DNA of 64,000 bases, from contig JAZHRO010000012.1 in NCBI GenBank assembly GCA_037157565.1, forward strand, positions 57,155,501 through 57,219,500. Direction: 5' to 3'. Every line of letters starts with the position of its first letter. Within the stretch, counting starts at the first letter, position 1. Made by a program: the position numbers and the translations under genes. Source of the stretch: Thalassia testudinum (lineage: Eukaryota > Streptophyta > Magnoliopsida > Alismatales > Hydrocharitaceae). Below are positions 1 to 8,465 of this stretch, piece after piece. The notes below the pieces were generated by a model. That model worked only from the letters and a program-made list of their open reading frames with translations, had not been told where the DNA came from and did no database searches.

Positions 1-925
1 ACCTCGGAAAGCCATTGAGGCGAACGGGCGCTTAAAGGCAAAACGTGCCTTAAGCTGTTCGCCTCAGTTCACGGGGTGAGGTCCCCTTCACCCGCCCGAC
101 TACCCGGCCTCGTCCGCACGCACGCCTTGCGGACCTGGCCCGACCCGACTTAGCCTGACCTGCACTCCTCCCCCACCACGCACGCCGGTGGGCCTAGACC
201 CGGGCGCGACCCATACCCGACTACCAGGCAGCTCTGGGAGAGCTTTCCTAAGAGCGGCTTCTGTGAGAGAGAAACGCGGGGGGGGAGGGTAGAGTAGGTT
301 TTTGCCTGTTGATGAGAGCTTTGAAGTGTGCAGGCACAGGAGAAGAAGAAGAAGACGAGCGAGGCAGAGAAGAAGGACGACGAAAGCTGAAGGAAGGAGG
401 AGCACTGTAGCAGCGGCGGTTTAAGTCGTCTGATTGGAAAATCAAATGACGCTCTGAAGGCAGAAAAGAGGAAGAAGAACAGGACCGCAAGGGAAAAGAA
501 AAAGAAAGAGACAAGCAGAAACAAGAGCTGAAAGAAGAAGAAGAACATCACCCACTGCTACAGATAAGGAAGACAGAAAGAAAAAGAAGAAAGAAGGAGA
601 GACGACGTCCTGACAGCAAAAGCAGAAGAAGAGAGCACGAGAAGAAGATCTGAAGAACAGAAGGCAGAAGAAGAAGACCACAAGGAGATAAGGAAACCAA
701 AAGCCGAAGAGGAAGAAGAGAAGAGAAGAAGAAGCCAAATTTTCATCTCTCTCTCTCTCTCTTTATTTTTGTAATAAGAATTTGTACCCCTAGAATACGA
801 CTTGCTCCCTGAGTTCGACCTCAGGAACTCTTTTATTTTCTGAGTAAAAAAATTATATATTTGAAATGATGGCAATAACTGGCTATACTACAACGCTATA
901 ACAAAACCTAGTTATCGCCACGTCA
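1..925 (+). mobile_element. A1 5' LTR, partial (R/U5 part)
   Basis: Direct copy of 7290-8218, ending with a CA dinucleotide a few bases before the primer site. It holds a long purine-rich, GAA-rich tract (about 340-760) and a CT microsatellite (about 748-763). The open frames through the GAA tract are low-complexity and are not genes. The promoter half of this LTR is outside the window. Confidence 0.85.
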
Positions 926-930
926 TTTCT

Positions 931-948
931 TGGCGCCGTTGCCGGGGA
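931..948 (+). other. A1 primer binding site, tRNA-Asp type
   Basis: TGGCGCCGTTGCCGGGGA starts six bases after the 5' LTR end. A TGGCGCCGTTG-type primer site complementary to the 3' end of tRNA-Asp is the usual one in Athila elements. It is intact here, unlike that of E3 at 18292-18309. Confidence 0.85.
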
Positions 949-2101
949 GCAACGGCTATTCTAGAGGTAAACATTCCTGTTTCTTTTAGTTTCTGATAAT
1001 CTCCTCTCTTTTGTGCAGCTACAGGAAATCAAGAAGACAAGCAACCGCACGACAACCACTCCGAGGACAGGTAATTTTTTTTTTTTTTCCTCTCGCTATT
1101 AACCCCTAAACTCTAAAGAGGAGGAAAAGAAAAGAACAAGAAATATAGGGCTAACCTGTCTTCCATACTTAGTAACCATAAAAAGTTGCATGTTTTCAAC
1201 CCATTATTCCTGCACACTATTAAGGGTATTTAAGGGCTAACACATTCTTGCTTGAGCCCTAATTACCCAACAAAGAGCTAACTGGACCAAGTAGAGCCAA
1301 CCTAGGATCCAACACTAGGGATTTAGAGACACACTCTTTAAGCAAGAATTGAGAAAACCAAATGAAGTGTGCCCAAGCCCTTGTCTGAAAACACTTATTC
1401 AGAGAAACCCTAAACAATTGGCTCTCTAAACACTTGAACCCAAAAAGAAAGGACCCAAAAGCTCTCAAAGGAACAAGAGGTAAAGTTGACCCCTTGGGTC
1501 AACCAACCTTAAAATTAGGTCACTTTCTCACTCAAAATACCTAAGAGTTCAAGTGTAACTTTAAGCACCCTGATCTTAAACTAAAATTGGTAGACTTAAG
1601 AGGTCAAGATCCCCATTCTGATCTACCTGGAACCGTAGTGACAAGAGAGGTCGGGTGGGGGAAACCCTGTAACCCGTGGGGACGCTCTACCGTGTAGGGG
1701 TCTTTGCGGGACTCTCCCTCTCTGGCTGCCCAGGTAATTCTCAGGTGGACGATCTTTCTGATCAAGGGGTCCATCTGCCCCGAACCTCTATAGTCACCCA
1801 ACATTTTTTGGGTGTCTTGATTGGGTCCAGCACCTACTTATCTCATCCAGTCCTTCAGTATTTTGTAGGAGGTCCTTGAAACCTCCTATAGAAATTCACT
1901 CTCCCCGAGGCTAAGCCTCGGCTCCCTTATTTTTACAGAAATCATTCGCATAGCCCCTCTTTCCTCTGATTCTGAACAAAGTCCCCTTCTTCCATTAATT
2001 CAAACTTCTGATTCTATATCTTGATTCCACCACCTGATTCGAAGATGCAGCCTAATTACCTAGCATGACTACCATGTAAAAAACCTGAATATCTGAGATC
2101 C
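949..2101 (+). other. A1 5' leader, non-coding
   Basis: About 1.15 kb between primer site and ORF with no open frame of note. It contains a T-run near 1075-1089 and an inverted repeat of CCCCGAGG/AGCCTCGG type near 1902-1922. In the frame of the downstream ORF there is a stop at 2066-2068, which supports the ATG at 2102. Confidence 0.6.
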
Positions 2102-3568
2102 ATGAAAGATAAGATGATTGAGGATGCCCTTGAATTCTATGAAATCAAATATAAACCCTCAACACCAATAGAAAACATTCAGGTTGATGTCCCAGCAACC
2201 ATAGCTTTCATCATAAACTGTGCCCAAATTCTTTTGACAGAAGTTACAAAAGGATCAACCCGAGATATGCTCATGACAGGATACATTGAGATAGAAAAAT
2301 TACACCAATCTGAATACCTTCAATGCTTGACAAATCCTGTACTTTGGGAACAACACCAAGATGCCCTTACAAAACGGGTAGAAATGATGAAATCAGTAGA
2401 ACAAATTATCAACCAAAAATACCCGTATATACCAGAAACAGAGGATGAACCATCTTGGAACAGTAGTGAGGAACAATCCAGTTTCCCAGATCTCGGGACT
2501 GAGGCACAAAGTGGTTGTGGAATCCCAACCCAGATAGAAGACAATGTTGAATTAGGTTGGAATGTTGCAGGAGAACACAATGATGAGCCAAACGTAGACC
2601 ATGAATTGCCAAGCCTAGAATTCCAAAACTCCTGTAATAATGAGATCAGAACTGAACCTTTTGAGGATATAAATTCCGCCCCTTATTTTGATAAGGTGGC
2701 CCTCGAAGGTTATTCAGACTTAGGTTCTAGTAACTCTACCCACATCCTAAGCCTAGAACCTAGATCTGAAACTTATTGGAAAGATTATGAGGCCCCTTAT
2801 GAGAAAGATCAAATTTTTACAGAGTATGATTCCGGGCCTCTATTTGATGAATATCCCTCTCCAACATCCTCAGGAAATTTGATCGATTTTTCAGAAAACG
2901 TGCCAATTTATGATACAGAAACTGAGGAGTTGGATGAGCAAGGTTTTAATGGGGTCTATCCTACCAGCTTCGAGCTTGAACAGAACACCTTTTTGAGCCC
3001 AGAATTGACATATAGGCTAGAACCCAGTCAAGCTGCTGATTCCACATCTGATGATTTTTGCTGTGGTGGAATTCATGATCATGAATCTCATTTTCGCCAA
3101 CTCTCCGACAATTTCAGATCTGACTATAATTGCGGAGAGACTTTCCTTCCTGAACACGCCAGACCCATCTACGACCTCAGTTCACATGACTCTGACTCCG
3201 ACTCTGAGGTCCTGATTCCCGAGATCACTGATAACATAGAATCATTCCTTTTCGATCCTCAGGAACCAAAAATAGAAAATGCCAAGAGTGATTGCAACCC
3301 AGAATTCAAATCTTTTCTCAATTCAGATTTCTTTCATCCTACAGACACTCTTCAGGCATTTGATAGTTACCCAGAGGACTCTTTACAGAAAATCACCTGT
3401 CATTCCTTTCTAGAAGAGCCCTCACACACAGTTGCCACCTCGTCTGCACACGCAGAACTAATTAAAACCTCTTCCCAACCCCGACCCGCAACCGGACCCA
3501 ATTTCTATCCAGATTCACCTCTCACCGAGCCGATTGCATTTCCACATCGGGTTTGGAACACTGATTAG
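2102..3568 (+). CDS. Unknown acidic protein of A1, 488 residues before an in-frame TAG
   Basis: This is the only substantial ORF in A1. The start at 2102 follows an in-frame stop at 2066-2068 with no other ATG between. The first 115 or so residues look helical and mixed (residues 1-110, rich in I, L, E, K). The rest is strongly acidic and low in complexity, rich in D, E, S, P, N and aromatic residues, with a serine/aspartate run near residues 365-375. I see no zinc knuckle, no aspartic-protease motif, no RT or integrase motif, no signal peptide and no membrane segment. The frame stays open past the TAG at 3566-3568 to a TGA at 3908-3910, so the ancestral product was probably about 602 residues. 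It sits where gag-pol lies in H and E3. I do not recognise the family. It could be a trans-acting helper or packaging protein, but that is inference. Confidence 0.7.
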   Translation: MKDKMIEDALEFYEIKYKPSTPIENIQVDVPATIAFIINCAQILLTEVTKGSTRDMLMTGYIEIEKLHQSEYLQCLTNPVLWEQHQDALTKRVEMMKSVEQIINQKYPYIPETEDEPSWNSSEEQSSFPDLGTEAQSGCGIPTQIEDNVELGWNVAGEHNDEPNVDHELPSLEFQNSCNNEIRTEPFEDINSAPYFDKVALEGYSDLGSSNSTHILSLEPRSETYWKDYEAPYEKDQIFTEYDSGPLFDEYPSPTSSGNLIDFSENVPIYDTETEELDEQGFNGVYPTSFELEQNTFLSPELTYRLEPSQAADSTSDDFCCGGIHDHESHFRQLSDNFRSDYNCGETFLPEHARPIYDLSSHDSDSDSEVLIPEITDNIESFLFDPQEPKIENAKSDCNPEFKSFLNSDFFHPTDTLQAFDSYPEDSLQKITCHSFLEEPSHTVATSSAHAELIKTSSQPRPATGPNFYPDSPLTEPIAFPHRVWNTD

Positions 3569-3910
3569 ACTACATATCATGCTCCATCGTTCTCTGATCA
3601 CCCCTGTAGGGTTTCCGCGTCATTCATTGATTATTCTACGGGTCCCTACTCTGACCAGGCTGATTCGACTCAGCCAAACCCTGCGTTTTCACTTCCACAT
3701 CCATCTGAGCTTCATAGTATATGGTGGGTTCCACACCTTTTTATCCACATCTATCAACCCACCAGATTGATTGGGTTTGGGCTACATCATCAGCCTGTCG
3801 ATTTGAACAAGCACCTGGTTGGACCAACCAGGCTCTTAATCAAGGTGCTTGTCTTACAAAACTCTGCTGATTTGATCATCCCCTCTCCATCGCATTTCCT
3901 GCTTGGCTGA
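3569..3910 (+). pseudogene. Continuation of the A1 ORF beyond TAG
   Basis: Same frame as 2102-3568, open for 113 codons to TGA at 3908-3910. The distance from 2102 to the TGA is exactly 602 codons. Composition changes towards hydrophobic and basic residues in the last 60 codons, including a run rich in L, V and I near the end. The TAG is either a simple nonsense mutation in this copy or a readthrough site; one copy cannot decide. The stop lies 21 nt before the stem-loop at 3932-3947. Confidence 0.5.
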
Positions 3911-3931
3911 AGGCGTAAAACTCAGCGCTTA

Positions 3932-3947
3932 ACGGGAGGCAACCCGT
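3932..3947 (+). other. Post-stop stem-loop of A1, loop AGGCAA
   Basis: ACGGG pairs with CCCGT around the loop AGGCAA. It follows the conserved string AAACTCAGCGCTT. Element H has the same loop at 38321-38336 with a different but still paired stem, CTGGG/CCCAG. The position just after the end of the coding frame suggests an RNA element in the 3' part of the transcript. Confidence 0.6.
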
Positions 3948-4141
3948 CATTTTCCTAAAAATCCAAAACCTTTTTCTGACACCTTTTTGCACTTAAGGTT
4001 CACCCTTGTAGACAGCCGACCCCACCTCAGATGCTTGCATCTGGGATTAGAAATCGTCCGCAAAATTCAACCCGACCCATTCACTCATCCAAATTTCTGT
4101 CTTAAGGAATGAACTAAGTTAAATAAAAACCCCCTAGGTTA

Positions 4142-4178
4142 CAATGAGGACATTGCAAATCTTAGGCATCGGGGGGTA
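4142..4178 (+). promoter_or_regulatory. A1 palindrome plus internal polypurine-like tract
   Basis: CAATGAGGACATTG (4142-4155; stem CAATG/CATTG, loop AGGA) is followed after exactly 8 nt by AGGCATCGGGGGGTA (4164-4178). E3 has the same module at 30888-30922 and H at 38413-38448, with the same 8-nt spacing. The G tract resembles the true PPT next to the 3' LTR, so it may be a second plus-strand priming site; that role is inferred. Confidence 0.6.
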
Positions 4179-4860
4179 TGAAAGTGCAAAACTTGTAAGA
4201 AAAGGTTTCAAACAAAAAATTCACATATGCCAAAAACACCATAAAAATTAAAAATTTTCGAAAAAAATAAGAGGAAAAAAGGAGAAGGAAATTTTGTGAA
4301 GGAGGAGAAAAGAAACAAAATGAAAAAGGAGCACAAAATTATGAGAAAAGATGATAGTCATTAGTAAGGAACTAAGGAATTAGCCTAAGTTCTAGACCTC
4401 ATTCAAGAAAATAACTGAAAAGTGCATAATGAGATTAGTAAGAACGCAAACCTTAGGCATTCTTGAATAGACTCTTAGTACCCATTAAGATCTGGACACT
4501 CCTCAAGAGGTTGAGGAAAATGAAAAGCTGAAGTATTAGGTCTAAGGCTTAGGGAGTATTTGGCCTCATTAACTAATTTTTGATTTACGGGACTCAGTAA
4601 CCTAAGCACCCTAACCTCACACACAGCCTGGTTCAGTAAGCGTAAAAATCAAAATCACGCAGAAGCGTCGCAAAATTCTGAAAAGAACACCTAGAGTAGG
4701 AGCGGCCGATCAACACAAGTTGATTTGAACGAGTTCCCAGCGCGGAGAGGCGGGAAATCCCCTCGAAGATGCGTAACAAAATATCATCTCCTCAGTGCTT
4801 GTCTCTTAGGATATTCACATATCCTACTGGGGGCATGTAAGCACTTTGCTGGTTCAGATT

Positions 4861-5010
4861 CCATGGATGACATTATCTCGAAGTGTCAATTGCCAGGGTC
4901 TGGATTCGGTCACGAAACACCATGGATGGGATTATCTCGAAATCTCAATAGCCAGGGTTCCGGGGGTTACCATGGGCGGTGCTATCTCGAAGCATCGATC
5001 GCCAGGAACC
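4861..5010 (+). repeat. Three-copy diverged tandem repeat in A1 3' UTR
   Basis: Units start at about 4861, 4920 and 4969, each with CCATGG, then CTATCTCGAA or TTATCTCGAA, then a GCCAGG end. Unit length is about 50-58 bp and copies differ at several sites, so the array is old. Function unknown. Confidence 0.6.
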
Positions 5011-5418
5011 CTTGAGGATTGATGATGGGAGCAATGAATCTGATACAGACCGTGTTGAAAAGGCAATCCTAAGCTAGAATTAAAAAGAAAAGAGAGAGAA
5101 CTCTCCAAACAGATAAATTTTCTCTCTCTCTTACAAAACGCACTGCGAACTGAGCCAGGGCTAGAATCATTTCAAGCACGGGTGCTTTAACCACAAAGTC
5201 TAATAGACCTTAGGTTAGTTCTTGTGGGCCTTAAAAACTTTTGCTAAGGACTGAGGCTAAGGCTAGACAGATTTGGATCTTGATTGGTACTAGAGTACCT
5301 TTTAGGCTTATGGTCAGCATTCTAACCTAATCTAAGCTCAAATGAAAAAGCACTTACCTGAAGCTATTAAGAACTTCATGGTCTAGAACAAGGGTTGAAA
5401 CCTTAAGTTTTTGCTAAG

Positions 5419-5446
5419 GGACTAGCAAAAGCTAGGCATGGGGGTA
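5419..5446 (+). promoter_or_regulatory. A1 polypurine tract region before 3' LTR
   Basis: GGGACTAGCAA followed by AGGCATGGGGGTA ends directly at the LTR start. The same two strings precede the 3' LTRs of E3 and, with small changes, H. A short inverted repeat, TTGCTA (5411-5416) with TAGCAA (5423-5428), brackets the first string. Confidence 0.7.
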
Positions 5447-8218
5447 TGATGAGAACCTCATCATGAGCCATAACTAGCTCATTTTGACCTAATACAAAGG
5501 ATAAAAGCTCTTACATAACTCAAGGAAAGGCTTAACTCAGAGAGATTCTGAGTTCGCAAAGAAAACAGAAACTAAGGGGTAAAAATGCAATTTCACCAAT
5601 CCAATCTAAAAATAGGGTAACTCAGGGTCCAAACATAGGCCAAAGCAACCTAATAAGAATAAAAGTGGGATGAGATGATTCAATAAGGGCTATAGCAGCT
5701 CCAAGGAATTAAATGACATCCTGTAACCCTAAAAACAAACCCACTTAAAAACACGAGGTTCGAGGCAGAGAAAAAAATCAACTAAACCCTCTAAAATTCA
5801 TATAAAAATAATCTCTAGGGTTTAGAACCTTCAATTTGGCCTTAGGAACCCATTTTGACCTACATTGAGAACCATGCCCAAATTAACAACTTAATTTGGG
5901 TTTTTGCGTAAATTTACCGATCAAACAAGGCTTAATCTGGAAATAAAATTCACCATCATAATCCTTAGGTCCCAATTAGTCATATATAAAAACTTGAGCC
6001 TAAGAGGAAACCTTCTTGACCAACTTTACACTTTGGTCCTCATTTATTTACTTTTTGGCCCTCAACTTTTGAACCCTCACATTTCTGCCCCTAACTCTCC
6101 TTCGTTCTTTGCATCCAGGTCCCTCCTGCCAAAACCTGACCAGCACCATGCTCCGGCGCCTTGCGCGGAGCATGGCGCCGCGCAGGGTAAGGGGGAGGGT
6201 CTGGCAAGACAACCGGGGGTGCCCTGCGTCGTCAGCCGTCGCAGGAACACCCCCCTGGTCGCTGCAACCCACCATACCGGCCGTGCGAACGCACGGACGG
6301 TATGGGTCTCCATCTCCGGCGTCCTCCGGAGAGGGAGACACGTCGTCTCCCTCTGCCCTCTTCTCTGATTCCGCCCCTATAAATACCCCCGTCGCTCCGC
6401 CGTTCTCAGCAGCTCGGTCCTGATGGAGAAAGACCCCCACTTCCTCTCTTCCCACTCCGACAGGAAGCCCTCCAGCTCCGGCGGCCTCCCCTCTTCCTCC
6501 TCGTCGCTCTGCCGCACTACCAGCTGCAGGGTTGCTCTGCCTCGCTCTTCCCGCGCCACGCCGCACCCAGCTGGCGCCTCTCCAGCCCTCTCCTCGCCGC
6601 CGCCCCTTCCCCTGGGCAGCTTCTTCTCCGGTGACAGTCGATACGACTGTCGCCTGCTCCGACCCCTCCTCGTCCTGCTAAGTAGGTAGAACACCTCCTC
6701 TTCCTCCCCTTTTCCTTTTCCTCACTTTACATCTTTACTATTGCGCCGATCCGACCAATCGCCCTCACCTTCTCCACCTCCGGCCCCTGCTCCAGCGACC
6801 CGCTCCCATCACTCCAGCAACCCACACGGCTCGCCGACCACCGCAGAACCTCCGCCTCCTCACCCTGATCAACCTCCGCCCTTCCACTTCCCCCAAATCA
6901 CCCTCTGCAACTCCACCGAACAAACCCATCTCCCAACCTGCAGTTTGACCTAGGGCGGCCCTTAGGCTCCGCCCCGCCGCCTGCACACCCCCCGACCACC
7001 TTCGCCGTACCACGGCGAAGGTCCTCCACGTTTCTGATTGGGCCGAGAGGCCGTTTCTCTGTGGGCAGGTACCTGCGCTCGCCGCCGTCGTTGTTGAAGC
7101 GAAGCAGCTTCTTCACCTGCTGCCCCAGGTGCGCCACGCCCAGGTCACGCTCCCAGGCAGTGCGAGGCATCTTCGCGAAGTACCAAGCTGCAGTCGAGTC
7201 GAAGCTCTCGCGCGAAGCCCCCGCGCTTCGCCTCGACTGCCGCTGCTTCCTCCGCGCAGGCATCCAAATTGGGGTGGGACATTTAGTCCCACCTCGGAAA
7301 GCCACTGAGGCGAACGGGCGCTTAAAGGCAAAAAGTGCCTTAAGCTGTTCGCCTCAGTTCACGGGGTAAGGTCCCCTTCACCCGCCCGACTACCCGGCCT
7401 CGTCCGCACGCACGCCTCACGGACCTGGCCCGACCCGACTTAGCCTAACCTGCACTCCTCGCCCACCACGCACGCCGGTGGGCCTGGACCCGGGCGCGAC
7501 CCGTACCCGACTACCCGGCAGCTCTGGGAGAGCTTTCCTAAGAGCGGCTTCTGTGAGAGAGAAACGCGGGGGGGGGGGGAGAGGGTAGAGTAGGTTTTTG
7601 CCCGCTGACGAGAGCTTTGAAGTGTGCAGGCACAGGCGAAGAAGAAGAAGACGAGCGAGGCAGAGAAGAAGGACGACGAAAGCTGAAGGAAGGAGGAGCA
7701 CTGTAGCAGCGGCGGTTTAAGTCGTCTGATTGAAAAATCAGACGACGCTCTGAAGGCAGAAAAGAGGAAGAAGAACAGGACCGCAAGGGAAAAGAAAAAG
7801 AAAGAGACAAGCAGAAACAAGAGCTGAAAGAAGAAGAAGAACATCACCCACTGCTGCAGATAAAGAAGACAGAAAGAAAAAGAAGAAAGAAGGAGAGACG
7901 ACGTCCTGATAGCAAAAGCAGAAGAAGAGAGCACGAGAAGAAGATCTGAAGAACAGAAGGCAGAAGAAGAAGACCACAAGGAGATAAAGAAACCAAAAGC
8001 CAAAGAGGAAGAAGAGAAGAGAAGAAGCCAAATTTTCATCTCTCTCTCTCTCTCTTTATTTTTGTAATAAGAATTTGTACCCCTAGAATACGACTTGCTC
8101 CCTGAGTTCGACCTCGGGAACTCTTTTATTTTCCGAGTGAAAAAATTATATATTTGAAATGATGGCAATAACTGGCTATACTACAACGCTATAACAAAAC
8201 CTAGTTATCGCCACGTCA
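5447..8218 (+). mobile_element. A1 3' LTR, complete, 2772 bp
   Basis: Starts TGATGAG right after the polypurine tract and ends with CA, followed at 8219 by H gag. The first 17 bases form a hairpin (TGATGAG, AAC, CTCATCA). A TATA box lies at 6378-6385. The second half, 7290-8218, matches bases 1-925. S2 and S4 belong to the same LTR family. The many open frames through the GC-rich and GAA-rich parts are not genes. Confidence 0.85.
6331..6385 (+). promoter_or_regulatory. A1 LTR promoter: perfect hairpin 24 nt upstream of a TATA box
   Basis: GAGGGAGAC (6331-6339) pairs perfectly with GTCTCCCTC (6345-6353). TATAAATA follows at 6378-6385. S2 keeps the same arrangement on the minus strand: hairpin 10237-10259, TATA 10205-10212, 24-nt gap. 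This is the likely Pol II core promoter of the LTR. Confidence 0.65.
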
Positions 8219-8465
8219 GCCTCCATGACCCAGTTTAACCGATCCAGTCAACCCCGTGGTGGGATTTATGAGGTACAAGCAAATTCTAGAATGGTTAACA
8301 TGGACATCGTTGCCAAGAAACTAGATCGAGTGGAATTGGTGGACAAAAAGATTGATGAGCCACTAAACCAGACCAGGAACTCGTTACAGACCTTCTCCCT
8401 AGCAAAGGGAGCACATAATGTTGACCTGGTCCAGCATTTAAGCCAACTGAACCTGGAACAACCCC
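8219..8465 (+). pseudogene. H gag fragment 1
   Basis: Open coding sequence starting with Ala-Ser-Met-Thr-Gln-Phe-Asn-Arg that aligns with E3 gag at about 25890-26030 (Ala-Ser-Met-Asp-Thr-Phe-Asn-Arg). It lies directly between the CA end of the A1 LTR and the start of S2, and the frame resumes at 11142. It encodes part of the Gag structural protein downstream of the core Retrotrans_gag domain. Both ends were cut by insertions. Confidence 0.75.

Larger units (their letters stand above)
3948..5418 (+). other. A1 3' untranslated interior
   Basis: No gene. It holds the palindrome/polypurine module at 4142-4178, an A-rich stretch at 4220-4330, a perfect hairpin at 4807-4826 (TAGGATAT, loop TCAC, ATATCCTA), a diverged three-copy repeat at 4861-5010 and a CT stretch near 5116-5130. 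Confidence 0.6.
1..8218 (+). mobile_element. A1: non-autonomous Athila-type LTR retrotransposon (5' end outside window)
   Basis: Bases 1-925 match 7290-8218, giving two direct LTRs around a 4.5-kb interior. A tRNA-Asp-like primer site follows the left LTR and a polypurine tract precedes the right one, so the order LTR, PBS, interior, PPT, LTR is complete apart from the missing left part of the 5' LTR. No gag, protease, reverse transcriptase, RNase H or integrase can be read in the interior; one long unknown acidic ORF sits there instead. By eye the LTRs differ at roughly thirty sites over about 925 bp, so the insertion is not recent. The right LTR is followed directly by gag coding sequence of element H, so A1 is nested in H. 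The 5-bp duplication expected on the left is outside the window. Confidence 0.85.

Noticed and set aside
100..875. Several overlapping minus-strand open frames rich in Phe, Ser and Leu (also at 7417-8168, 8525-9185 and 42220-42891)
   Set aside because: They are the complement of GAA-rich LTR DNA, low in complexity, in three frames at once, and repeat in every LTR copy.
967..1018. Intron-like GTAAAC ... TTTTGTGCAG in the A1 leader
   Set aside because: Only 52 nt, below the usual plant minimum, and splicing would change no coding frame. A similar acceptor in E3 has no clear donor.
5904..7369. Overlapping open frames on both strands in the GC-rich part of the A1 LTR
   Set aside because: High GC lengthens chance frames; no motif, and the S2 and S4 copies do not keep the frames.
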